Source of the DNA: a virus
Reading direction: 5' to 3' (one strand)
IMG/VR virus record: IMGVR_UViG_3300044949_001160
Span: 1-39,042 of that record
Length of the DNA stretch: 39,042 nt
Below the pieces are notes generated by a model that saw only the letters and a list, made by a program, of their open reading frames with translations, was not told where the DNA came from and made no database searches. Both the position numbers and the translations under genes were made by a program. Positions 6,481-13,152 of this stretch are shown in pieces (the first letter of the stretch is position 1; every line of letters begins with the position of its first letter).

Positions 6481-7340
6481 GCAATGCCCTGAGATCGGCC
6501 GCGGCACGGATCGCAAAGACGGATGAACCTCCCTTGCGCCTCGAAACCGCGCTGGCAGGACAGGCACTTGCGGGCCACCATCTCCACGCGCACGATGTGC
6601 CGCGGTTCGGCGCGCACCTCTTTCTGCTCCAGCGTCGGCCGAGTTCCCGCCAAGCCGATCGGACGCCGCAGCCCTAGATCAGCCGCCCATTCGGACACGT
6701 AGCGAGTGCCCATGCCCGGCCCAGGCAGCTCGTTGATGTCGTTCGTGATGGCGATGACAGCGCGGCCTGCAGGCCAGTCGCGCACAAGGATTTCCTTGCG
6801 CGCGGCCGTGCGCCGGTCGCCCACCACAGCGCGCGTAGACAGGCCAAGGCGATGCGCCATCATGTAGACAGCCGCCGTCGTCCGCCCGATCTGCTGCGCG
6901 ATCACGTCGCACGTCACGCGGCCCGCCTGCGTGCGGAGCAATTCCAACTCGGCGTAGGACCATGGATCTATGGGCGGCGGAGGCCGACGCGGCACGTTGC
7001 GGTGTTTCAGCCCCAGGCGCGCCGCTTTGTTCTGCACGGCATTGACGCTGCGATGAAGCGCCTGCGCCATATCCTCATGCGTAAACTCGGGGCGCCGCCA
7101 GTATTCGCGCAGGCTGGCAACCTCCGCATCGGTCCAGTCGCGCGTGTCGCGGCGGTGTTGTCCCAGCGGAAAAGAGCCGGCGGAACACACAGTCCCGCCG
7201 GCCAAGTTTTCACGGGAGGTCACGCCAGCCACGCTGGCATCCCCACCGACACGCGCGGACAAACCGCGGCCCGCGTCGGTGGCACCGTGCAAAGGGTGGG
7301 AGCCTATTTCCGATCCGCGTTGCACAGTGATCTCGCTCAT
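6477..7340 (-). CDS. Multi-repeat DNA-binding protein with zinc knuckle
   Basis: This 287-residue protein has two SANT/Myb-like helix-turn-helix repeats, at about 68-112 (WTDAEVASLREYW ... VNAVQNKAARLGL) and 125-168 (WSYAELELLR ... TAAVYMMAHRLGL). A possible third unit lies at 187-228. The C-terminus has a CxxC...CxxC knuckle (C259, C262, C276, C279) like that seen in alphaproteobacterial phage and GcrA-related proteins. The first 65 residues are low complexity. It is likely a transcription regulator or specific DNA-binding protein of the early operon. ATGA overlaps link it to both neighbours. Confidence 0.75.
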   Translation of the reverse strand: MSEITVQRGSEIGSHPLHGATDAGRGLSARVGGDASVAGVTSRENLAGGTVCSAGSFPLGQHRRDTRDWTDAEVASLREYWRRPEFTHEDMAQALHRSVNAVQNKAARLGLKHRNVPRRPPPPIDPWSYAELELLRTQAGRVTCDVIAQQIGRTTAAVYMMAHRLGLSTRAVVGDRRTAARKEILVRDWPAGRAVIAITNDINELPGPGMGTRYVSEWAADLGLRRPIGLAGTRPTLEQKEVRAEPRHIVRVEMVARKCLSCQRGFEAQGRFIRLCDPCRGRSQGIA

Positions 7341-7594
7341 CGCGCGCTCCGCTCCTGGAGGCGGCGCCAGGCCGGGCCGGCAAGTTGCGCCACCAGCTGC
7401 CAGCCCTCCGCGCTCCGGCGGTGCATAACGATGATCTCATTCGTCGCACTGGCCGCGATGAGGTGCTTACTTTCGAACCCGTCGCGGTATCGCCAAATCC
7501 CGCCGAAGCGCGTTGCAACAACGGTCCAGTAACCGGGGCCTATCACGCTATCGTGCATGGGGGTGGAGGGGGTGCGGTGGTACACTTTGGTCAT
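7337..7594 (-). CDS. Small hypothetical protein
   Basis: This 85-residue protein has an aromatic beta-rich N-terminal half (YWTVVATRFGGIWRYRDGF) and a basic helical tail. No family is recognised. It is coupled by ATGA overlaps to the Cro-like gene upstream and the multi-repeat DNA-binding gene downstream. Confidence 0.65.
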   Translation of the reverse strand: MTKVYHRTPSTPMHDSVIGPGYWTVVATRFGGIWRYRDGFESKHLIAASATNEIIVMHRRSAEGWQLVAQLAGPAWRRLQERSAR

Positions 7595-7788
7595 GCAGCC
7601 ATCTCCGGCGCCAAATCAGGCCGGACTTGTGCAGGCTCTATGCCCAACGCTTCTGCGACGGCGGCCACGCGCCGCCTCGGAACACGCTTCCACTGCGATA
7701 CGGCCGCTGTGCTGATGTCGCACGCTTCCGCAATGCGCTTAACAGCGCCACGTCGAGACAGGAGTTCTTCCAGAGCCGGATCACGCAT
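7591..7788 (-). CDS. Cro-like helix-turn-helix regulator (YdaS-like)
   Basis: This 65-residue single-domain protein has a helix-turn-helix at about residues 13-40: GAVKRIAEACDISTAAVSQW followed by KRVP. It resembles YdaS/Cro-type antirepressors. It is the first gene of the leftward operon and is divergent from the repressor gene. The ATG at 7788 is preceded by TAAGG, which is itself part of the 17-bp operator, so repressor binding would cover both promoter and ribosome site. It probably shuts off repressor synthesis during lytic growth. Confidence 0.85.
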   Translation of the reverse strand: MRDPALEELLSRRGAVKRIAEACDISTAAVSQWKRVPRRRVAAVAEALGIEPAQVRPDLAPEMAA

Positions 7789-7795
7789 GTGCGAG

Positions 7796-7849
7796 CCTTA
7801 GCATGTCTAAGGATCGCCTCGCAACCACTCTAAGTGAGCCGGGCTAAGG
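7796..7849. promoter_or_regulatory. Left operators and leftward promoter
   Basis: CCTTAG-CATGT-CTAAGG at 7796-7812 is a perfect 6-bp dyad. A weaker copy (AGTGAG-N5-CTAAGG) is at 7833-7849, 37 bases centre to centre. On the minus strand TTGCGA (7824-7819) and TAAGGC (7800-7795) are 18 bases apart and bracket the first dyad, giving a promoter for the Cro-like operon that repressor would block. Confidence 0.72.
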
Positions 7850-7870
7850 GAATCATGATCCTATGCACCC

Positions 7871-8251
7871 ATGCCAAAGCGCCGCGAAATGACACCGGAA
7901 CAGAAAACCAAGGCCCTTGAGGTCGGCCGCCGAATTGCGGCCGCACGAGAACAAAACAGCTACACACAGGACGCACTCGCGCTTAGGATCGGCGTCACGT
8001 CCAGCGCTATCGCTCAATATGAGACGGGCCGGACCATGCCTAAGCCTAAGAATGCGCAGAAAATAGCGATGGAGTGCGGTGTGTCGCTCGATTGGCTTTG
8101 GGAAGGCGATAAAGCAGGCGACAGGGTGGAGGCTCGCACTACAGCAGAGCGTGACGCGCTGAATGCCTTGAGGGCAATGCCGGCAGACATGCACGAAGCC
8201 GCTGTGGCGCAGTTGGAAGCCCTGGCCAGAGCTTTCAAGAAAAAACCTTAG
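7871..8251 (+). CDS. CI-like XRE repressor without peptidase domain
   Basis: This 126-residue protein has an XRE helix-turn-helix at about 15-72 (VGRRIAAAREQNSYTQDALA ... SSAIAQYETGRTMPKPKN ... CGVSLDWLWEG) and a helical C-terminus. It has no S24/LexA-type peptidase region, so induction cannot be by RecA-stimulated self-cleavage. No good Shine-Dalgarno precedes ATG 7871, so a leaderless or weak start is possible, as for some phage repressors. Operators of one type flank the gene on both sides, and its stop codon lies inside the first right operator. It most likely maintains lysogeny. Confidence 0.87.
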   Translation: MPKRREMTPEQKTKALEVGRRIAAAREQNSYTQDALALRIGVTSSAIAQYETGRTMPKPKNAQKIAMECGVSLDWLWEGDKAGDRVEARTTAERDALNALRAMPADMHEAAVAQLEALARAFKKKP

Positions 8252-8298
8252 CTCGCCTTAGTTTTTCTCTGGACGCCCTAACTTAGAATGGCTAAGTT
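8238..8298. promoter_or_regulatory. Right operators, rightward promoter and weak terminator
   Basis: ACTTAG-AATGG-CTAAGT at 8281-8297 is a perfect dyad (one more A/T pair outside). A weaker copy, CCTTAG-CTCGC-CTTAGT, is at 8246-8262, 35 bases centre to centre, and includes the repressor stop codon. On the plus strand TGGACG (8270-8275) and TAAGTT (8293-8298) are exactly 17 bases apart with the dyad between them. The A-run at 8238-8246 and T-run at 8261-8268 are nearly complementary and could end repressor mRNA. Confidence 0.7.
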
Positions 8299-8322
8299 GC
8301 CTCCACCACCACGGAGGCACTC

Positions 8323-8610
8323 ATGCCCTACCCGGACAATTTCTCCGCGCGCCGCTACGACGAAACCGTCGGCGGCACGTGGTTCCCCGAACCCCCGCTC
8401 TACGCCGCAACGCCGGCCGACATCGCAGCCCTGACGGCGATCCGTGCCGCCAGCGCCGTGTTCCTGGCCAAACTGCGCCGCCACCCCTGGACGTTCGACA
8501 GCACGGAAACGGTGAGCTGGGCGGATCACGTCGCGGAACATGCGGCGATCGACGCGGCGATCGGCGCTGCGCTGGACGAAGCGCGGCGCAGCTTGGAGGC
8601 CGCGCTGTGA
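8323..8610 (+). CDS. Hypothetical protein, first gene of rightward operon
   Basis: This 95-residue, mostly helical, Ala-rich protein is not recognised. Its ATG follows CGGAGGCAC, a strong ribosome site, directly after the rightward promoter/operator. Its stop overlaps the next gene's GTG start. First genes after such promoters are often antirepressors, antiterminators or anti-host factors, but nothing here proves a role. Confidence 0.68.
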   Translation: MPYPDNFSARRYDETVGGTWFPEPPLYAATPADIAALTAIRAASAVFLAKLRRHPWTFDSTETVSWADHVAEHAAIDAAIGAALDEARRSLEAAL

Positions 8611-8870
8611 CGCTCCTCATCCTCCAGTCCGAACCGGACATCGAACTTCTGCACACGCTCGACATCGAGGTTGGCGACGGCGGCGACATCATCGTCACGG
8701 AGCAGGTCGAGGACAGCGCCGGCTATCAGATCCAGGCCATGGCGTGGCCCGCCGACAAGGCTGAGGCGATCGCCATTGCAATCTTGCGCGCGGCTCGCGA
8801 GGCCCGCCAGCAGCACCTGCCGCTGATGCTGCCGATCGGCCTGGAAGCGCCGCGGAGGGCTGTGCAGTGA
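8607..8870 (+). CDS. Hypothetical protein
   Basis: This 87-residue protein starts with GTG at 8607 in a GTGA overlap and is served by GGAGG 8-10 bases upstream. Acidic beta-rich N-terminal half (IEVGDGGDIIVTEQVED), helical C-terminal half. No family is recognised. The in-frame extension upstream is a shadow of the preceding gene. Confidence 0.65.
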   Translation: MTLLILQSEPDIELLHTLDIEVGDGGDIIVTEQVEDSAGYQIQAMAWPADKAEAIAIAILRAAREARQQHLPLMLPIGLEAPRRAVQ

Positions 8871-9043
8871 CGGATCTGCTCTTGATCTTGCCCGCGCTCC
8901 TCTGCGCGCTGGCTACCTACATCGTCGGCCACGAGACGGTGGCCACGACGTTGCGCGAAGGCTGGCCGCCGTGGATCGGCGTGTTGCTGACCATTGCGTG
9001 CCTCCTCACAACCTTCATTGCGGTCGCGGCGGTGCTTGCATGA
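8867..9043 (+). CDS. Small protein with two membrane segments
   Basis: A GTG at 8867 (GTGA overlap) opens 58 codons ending in TGA at 9041-9043, which overlaps the next ATG. The product has two hydrophobic helices, LLLILPALLCALATYIVG and WIGVLLTIACLLTTFIAVAA, joined by a short polar hairpin. It is in the early operon, far from lysis genes, so an inner-membrane exclusion or host-takeover protein is more likely than a holin. That role is inferred. Confidence 0.62.
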   Translation: MTDLLLILPALLCALATYIVGHETVATTLREGWPPWIGVLLTIACLLTTFIAVAAVLA

Positions 9044-9294
9044 ACCACGTGTCGGATATCAGGCCAATTCTGCACAGCATCATGTCGCCAGACGGTGCGC
9101 CGCAGGATCGCGCGCGGCGTGTGGCTGAGACGCTGAACGAAATGCTCGAGGCCGGCGAGTTCGCGCGGTTGACGTCGCGGCAGCTCGTGGCGCTGCGCGG
9201 CGTGGTGTGGGCCGTTTCGGAAATTGCGGACGATGTTGAGACGGCGCAGCAGAAGCGCCAGCCGCAGCGGCCGGTGCGGTGGTGGCGCAGGTAG
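9040..9294 (+). CDS. Hypothetical helical protein
   Basis: This 84-residue, mostly helical protein is not recognised. The ATG at 9040 overlaps the previous stop (ATGA). The C-terminus is strongly basic (KRQPQRPVRWWRR), suggesting nucleic-acid contact. It immediately precedes the recombination cassette. Confidence 0.62.
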   Translation: MNHVSDIRPILHSIMSPDGAPQDRARRVAETLNEMLEAGEFARLTSRQLVALRGVVWAVSEIADDVETAQQKRQPQRPVRWWRR

Positions 9295-9332
9295 CCACCC
9301 AAACCCAAAGATACAACCAACAAGGAAAGACA

Positions 9333-9974
9333 ATGAACGCAATTTCCAAGGCGACAACCATCGCCATCAGCCCGCCAAACATGGCCGAACTTCACACCAC
9401 CATTATCGGCACGGCGCCGTTGATGATTGCGCGGTTCAGCCAGAAGTCGATGCAGGCCATGCTTGAGAAGCACGTTGCCGGTTCGCAGGCCAACAAGAAG
9501 AAAGCCAAAGTTGCGCGCGATCTGGACGCGGATTTCAACGGCGCGCGGCACATCAGCACGGACGGGTGGGACGGCATCCATGCCGGCGCTTTCCGGGCCG
9601 CCATGATCTCGGCATGCCGACTGGTGGGCTTCAAGATGACGCTCGCCAAGCTGTCGCTGTTTGTCCACGCGGACGGATACGATCGAGTCGACGCCACGCC
9701 GCTGGTTCGGATTGATGGCGGCGAGCCGGAGCGCAGCGAGATGCCGGTGCGCAATGCGACTGGAGTGATGGACATTCGCATTCGGCCAGTGTGGCGCGAA
9801 TGGAAGTGCCACCTCCGGCTGCGTTACGACGCGGATCAGTTTCAGGCTGCCGACGTGCTGAACCTGCTGGCGCGCGTCGGGATGCAAGTCGGCATCGGTG
9901 AAGGCCGGCCTGACTCGCGCGAAAGCGCCGGGATCGGGTTCGGGCTGTTCCGCATCGAAAGCGACGCGGGCTGA
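9333..9974 (+). CDS. Conserved phage protein with RAMP/Cas7-like features
   Basis: This 213-residue protein starts at ATG 9333 after AAGGAAAG. Three blocks recall RAMP/Cas7-type RNA-binding folds: an opening strand IIGTAPLMIARFS (24-36), GIHAGAFRAAMISACRL (81-97) resembling the RAMP 'IPGSSLKGALR' region, and a C-terminal VLNLLARVGMQVGIGEGRP (175-193) followed by a Gly-rich loop GIGFGLF (200-206). The same kind of protein occurs in other phages as a hypothetical. It heads a cassette with a YqaJ-type exonuclease and lies directly 5' of the pentanucleotide array. A strand-annealing or RNA-binding role is possible. The fold assignment is by eye. Confidence 0.72.
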   Translation: MNAISKATTIAISPPNMAELHTTIIGTAPLMIARFSQKSMQAMLEKHVAGSQANKKKAKVARDLDADFNGARHISTDGWDGIHAGAFRAAMISACRLVGFKMTLAKLSLFVHADGYDRVDATPLVRIDGGEPERSEMPVRNATGVMDIRIRPVWREWKCHLRLRYDADQFQAADVLNLLARVGMQVGIGEGRPDSRESAGIGFGLFRIESDAG

Positions 9975-9981
9975 GAATGTG

Positions 9982-10338
9982 GGCAACGCACGGCTGGCGC
10001 GGCTTGGCATGGCGAGGCTAGGCAAGGCACGACACTGCAGGCGAGGCGAGGCGCGTGGCTGGGTTTGGCAGCGCAGGCAAGTCGAGGCACGGCGGGGCCG
10101 CATGTGGCCGGATTTAGCACCGCGAGGCAGGCGAGACGCGGCCGGGCATGGCGAGGCCAGGCTTGGCACGGCGAGGCACCGCAGGCCACGCATGGCGAGG
10201 CGGGCCTCGGCAAGGCACGGCGGCATCTGGCGAGGTTTGGCAGGCGTGGCGCGGCAAGGCGCGGCGAGGCACGGCTGGGCCCGGCGACGCGTCGCAGGCG
10301 AGGCACGGCGCCGATTGGCAAGGCCGGGCATGGCCGGC
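9982..10338 (+). repeat. Degenerate pentanucleotide (NNGGC) array
   Basis: This 357-base non-coding stretch is built of units of five bases whose last three are GGC and whose first two vary (GA, AC, AA, AT, GC, TT, CG, CA and others). I count 56 GGC trinucleotides. Unbroken runs at exact 5-base spacing occur at 9996-10028, 10140-10177 and 10243-10285; elsewhere one-base slips or single substitutions (CGC, TGC, GAC, GGT) break phase. It occupies the only large gap in an otherwise overlapping operon and is co-oriented with it, so it should be transcribed. All six frames stay largely open because the units rarely make stops. None has coding evidence. Confidence 0.88.
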
Positions 10339-10361
10339 AACAACACAAATCAGGAGGCTGA

Positions 10362-10826
10362 ATGAACGGACTATCCGCAGCAGCACGCGCTGAGCTTGAA
10401 GCACTCCGCGCCGAGAAAGGCGGCAACTTGATCCCTGCCGACGTGGTGGAGCAGGCTCGCAGCCAAAACAGCGCACTCCACCGCTACTTCGAATGGGACG
10501 ACACGGAAGCCGCCGCGAAGTATCGCGAACAGCAAGCGCGCGGTGTCATCCGTGCAGTGGTGCGCTTCTTGCCCAACGCCAGCGGCTACCCGGTTTCGGT
10601 GCGCGCCTATGTGTCGCTGCCAGCCGATCGGGAAGCACGCGCCGGCTATCGCGCGGTGGCTGACGTAATGGACGATGACGCGCTGGCGGCGCAGGCGTTG
10701 CAGGCTTTCGAGGCCGACGTGATCCGCTTGCAGGCCAAGTATGGCGTGTATGCCACCATCCGGCCGACGATTGCTGAGGCTGTGAGCGAGATGCGTCGCG
10801 TGCTGGCGCCGGCGGTGGCAGCGTGA
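10362..10826 (+). CDS. Conserved phage protein of recombination cassette
   Basis: This 154-residue protein starts at ATG 10362 after CAGGAGGCTGA, an excellent ribosome site, as expected for a restart after the non-coding array. It contains VVEQARSQNSALHRYFEWDD and AAAKYREQQARGVIRAVV, features I associate with a conserved hypothetical family next to phage exonucleases. It ends in a GTGA overlap with the exonuclease. The function is unknown. Confidence 0.75.
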   Translation: MNGLSAAARAELEALRAEKGGNLIPADVVEQARSQNSALHRYFEWDDTEAAAKYREQQARGVIRAVVRFLPNASGYPVSVRAYVSLPADREARAGYRAVADVMDDDALAAQALQAFEADVIRLQAKYGVYATIRPTIAEAVSEMRRVLAPAVAA

Positions 10827-11494
10827 TTACCCACCACCCCGACATCATCCAAGGCACCGACGCCTGGCACGAGCTCAGGCTAGGCCGCCTGACCGCAAGC
10901 AGCATGAACGTAATCTTGTCGCCGCGGACGTTGAAACCGACGAAGGCCGAAGGCCACCTGTTCGACTTGCTAGCCCAACGCATCACCGGCCACGTCGAGC
11001 CTCAGTTCATCAGCGACGACATGCTGCGCGGCCAAACCGACGAGATCGAGGCCCGCGCGCTCTACAGCCGGCACTACGCGCCGGTGACGGAACTCGGCTT
11101 CATCACTCGCGACTGCTGGGGGTTCACTCTCGGCTATTCGCCGGACGGACTCGTGGGCAATGACGGGCTGATCGAGGTCAAGAGCCGCCGCCAGAAGTAT
11201 CAAACTGAGACGATCATCGCCGGCGCCGTCCCAATCGAGCACGTCTTGCAGTGCCAAGCCGGCCTGCTCATCAGCGGCCGTCAGTGGCTTGATTACGTGA
11301 GCTACTGCGCCGGCATGCCTATGGCCGTGATCCGCGTGTGGCCAGACGAGACGGTGCAAGCCGCCATCGTGGAAGCAGCCAGCGTGTTCGAGGAGGCCCT
11401 GGCCGATCGGCTGCAGGCGTATCGCGACGCCCTGGCGGCGGAGGGCGTGCGGCTGGTGGAGACGGAGCGGCGCATTGAGATGGAGATCTACTAG
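10823..11494 (+). CDS. YqaJ/lambda exonuclease-type recombination nuclease
   Basis: This 223-residue member of the YqaJ viral recombinase family (PF09588) is a 5'-3' exonuclease that produces single strands for annealing. The N-terminal QGTDAWHELRLGRLTASS is diagnostic. The PD-(D/E)XK core is SPDGLVGNDGLIEVKS, with D108, E118 and K120, and E77 lies in the preceding helix. The start is GTG at 10823, overlapping the previous stop. It normally pairs with an annealing protein. No RecT or Erf is recognisable here, so the proteins at 9333 or 11494 are candidates for that job. Confidence 0.92.
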   Translation: MITHHPDIIQGTDAWHELRLGRLTASSMNVILSPRTLKPTKAEGHLFDLLAQRITGHVEPQFISDDMLRGQTDEIEARALYSRHYAPVTELGFITRDCWGFTLGYSPDGLVGNDGLIEVKSRRQKYQTETIIAGAVPIEHVLQCQAGLLISGRQWLDYVSYCAGMPMAVIRVWPDETVQAAIVEAASVFEEALADRLQAYRDALAAEGVRLVETERRIEMEIY

Positions 11495-12105
11495 TGTCCG
11501 ACCTTTCCGAGACGATCCTGGCTCGTTCTGACCAGATCAACGCCGACGATCTGCTGAGCGGCCCGCGCACAGTGCGGATCGTGGAGGTTTACGCCGAACC
11601 CGGCGCGGAACAGCCTGTGACGATCCACGTCGAAGGCGATCCTAAAGTGTGGCGGCCTTCCAAGAGTATGCGTCGCGTTCTCGTCCATTGCTGGGGGCCG
11701 GATGGCGCGCAGTATGCTGGCCGATCGGTGACGCTTTACCGCGATCCCACCGTGACGTTTGGCGGCGCGCAGGTGGGAGGCATCCGCATCTCGGCCATGT
11801 CCCACTTGGACCGGCCGGTGACGCTGGCGTTGGCTGAGTCGCGCAAGTCTCGCAAGCCGTTCACTGTCCAGCCGTTGCGCGTCGATGCGCAGGAGGACAA
11901 AGCCGCCCGCGCGGCGGCGGATCTCGTCGCGCGTGTCGATGCGGTGCGCGACGCGGCGGAACTGGACGCGCTGCTGGACGACGCGGCGGTGAAGCGCACG
12001 CGGGCGCGACTGGCTGATGTGCGGGCCGAACTGGCGCGGGACGTGGACGCGGCGGTTATGGCCGCGCGGGAACGGACGGCCAACAACGCGGGGGATGTGG
12101 GATGA
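11494..12105 (+). CDS. Conserved phage protein following exonuclease
   Basis: This 203-residue protein has a conserved N-terminal domain (NADDLLSGPRTVRIVEVY, DPKVWRPSKSMRRVLVHCWG, YAGRSVTLYRDPTVTFGG, VGGIRISAMSH) that I recognise from other phage recombination or replication clusters, and an Ala/Asp/Arg-rich helical tail. The N-domain looks like a small beta-barrel, possibly an ssDNA-binding OB-like fold (inference). The GTG start at 11494 shares a base with the upstream TAG. Confidence 0.78.
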   Translation: MSDLSETILARSDQINADDLLSGPRTVRIVEVYAEPGAEQPVTIHVEGDPKVWRPSKSMRRVLVHCWGPDGAQYAGRSVTLYRDPTVTFGGAQVGGIRISAMSHLDRPVTLALAESRKSRKPFTVQPLRVDAQEDKAARAAADLVARVDAVRDAAELDALLDDAAVKRTRARLADVRAELARDVDAAVMAARERTANNAGDVG

Positions 12106-12422
12106 GCGATACGCCGTGGACGCCGGGGCCTTGGGTTGCCGTGTGCGCCGACGACGAAGGCGAGCACGAACGGAACTGGCGGATCGAAGCGCCGGATGGC
12201 GGTGCTGATCCGTGGCTTGTTGCCGAGACGCAGTTCTTTCCGCAGCCCGGCATGGAAGAAGCCAACGCCCGCCTGATCCAGCACGCTCCGGAGATGGCGG
12301 AGGCGTTGGAGCCTTTCGCAAATGTCACCATTCTGCCGAGCGGGGCGGTTGTTGGTTTGGATCGCGCATGGTTCGACAACGCCCGCACCCTCCTCTCCCG
12401 CATCCGTGGAGACGCAGCATGA
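12102..12422 (+). CDS. Small phage protein of the 'TPGPW' type
   Basis: This 106-residue protein begins with TPWTPGPW and later has EEANARLIQHAPEMAEALE. This pairing marks a widespread small phage accessory protein of unknown function. The ATG overlaps the previous stop (ATGA). Confidence 0.72.
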   Translation: MSDTPWTPGPWVAVCADDEGEHERNWRIEAPDGGADPWLVAETQFFPQPGMEEANARLIQHAPEMAEALEPFANVTILPSGAVVGLDRAWFDNARTLLSRIRGDAA

Positions 12423-12784
12423 CCAGGATGGAAGCGATGGAGCGCGTGGTGGAGGCGGCGCGGCAGGCAATTGCAGAATGGGACAGCGACGGCGAAATGG
12501 ATGTGTCGCCCGTGCGTGCTGCGCTTGCCGCACTCGACGCCATCCCCGCCCCGGAGCCGCAGCCGGCGGGGGATGTGGTGGAGGTGCGGGCGGTGGTGCT
12601 GGCGTCGGGCGACGGCAATTGGACGGTATTCGGGTCTGACACCTGCGACGACATGGACCATGCCGAACGACGCATCCGCCACGCCTTCGTGACTACTGGC
12701 GAAGATCGCGTTGCCATCATCACCGCCCGCGTCCCGCTCCCGACCGTCCCCACCATCCCCGCCACCGTGGAGGACGCCCGATGA
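12419..12784 (+). CDS. Hypothetical protein
   Basis: This 121-residue protein starts at ATG 12419 in an ATGA overlap, with GGAGACG upstream. Helical N-terminus (AMERVVEAARQAIAEW), then a proline-rich linker and a beta-rich domain (VVEVRAVVLASGDGNWTVFG). No family is recognised. Confidence 0.65.
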   Translation: MTRMEAMERVVEAARQAIAEWDSDGEMDVSPVRAALAALDAIPAPEPQPAGDVVEVRAVVLASGDGNWTVFGSDTCDDMDHAERRIRHAFVTTGEDRVAIITARVPLPTVPTIPATVEDAR

Positions 12785-13152
12785 CGCGCGAGGAACTGAT
12801 TGCCGCGCTGGAGAGCGCGACGGGGCCGGATCGGGGGCTGGATGCGGACATTGCAATGGCTGTGCAGGCATGGCCTGACGGTGCGTTCATTATGCGCGGC
12901 GCTCCCGGCATGATTGGGCTGGACGGAGGCCGCTGCGTATCCGCGCCCGCCTACACCTCCAGCATCGACGCCGCGCTGACGCTGGTGCCGGAGGGGTATC
13001 GATGGTCCGCTGACTGCACCGGACCAAAGCCGTATTTCCGGGTCTGGAGAATGGGGCGGAACGTCTCGCGAATGGACGCGGATGCCGAAGGCGCCACCCC
13101 CGCCCTCGCCCTAGCCGCCGCCGCGCTCCGGGCGCAGGGAGGCGGGGCATGA
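12781..13152 (+). CDS. Small phage protein with 'SIDAALTLVP' motif
   Basis: This 123-residue protein has GPDRGLDADIAMAVQ, then SSIDAALTLVPEGYRW, then TPALALAAAALRAQ. This combination is frequent in small accessory proteins of alphaproteobacterial phages. Its function is unknown. ATGA overlaps couple it to both neighbours. Confidence 0.72.
   Translation: MTREELIAALESATGPDRGLDADIAMAVQAWPDGAFIMRGAPGMIGLDGGRCVSAPAYTSSIDAALTLVPEGYRWSADCTGPKPYFRVWRMGRNVSRMDADAEGATPALALAAAALRAQGGGA

Noticed and set aside
7871-8251. LexA/CI-type self-cleaving repressor
   Set aside because: The 126-residue product ends after a short helical tail. There is no Ser-Lys peptidase domain.
9015-10346. A 443-codon minus-strand open frame across the pentanucleotide array and the Cas7-like gene
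   Set aside because: It is antisense to well supported genes. The array rarely creates stops in any frame, so long open frames there are expected. Its composition is repeat-driven and there is no ribosome site.
9975-10361. Array considered as a CRISPR
   Set aside because: The unit is five bases with no spacers of constant length and no cas1/cas2 genes. It does not fit any CRISPR type.
9898-10365. Plus-strand open frames through the array giving ARLGMARLGKAR-like proteins
   Set aside because: These are translations of a five-base repeat. They begin inside the preceding gene without a ribosome site, and all frames are equally open.
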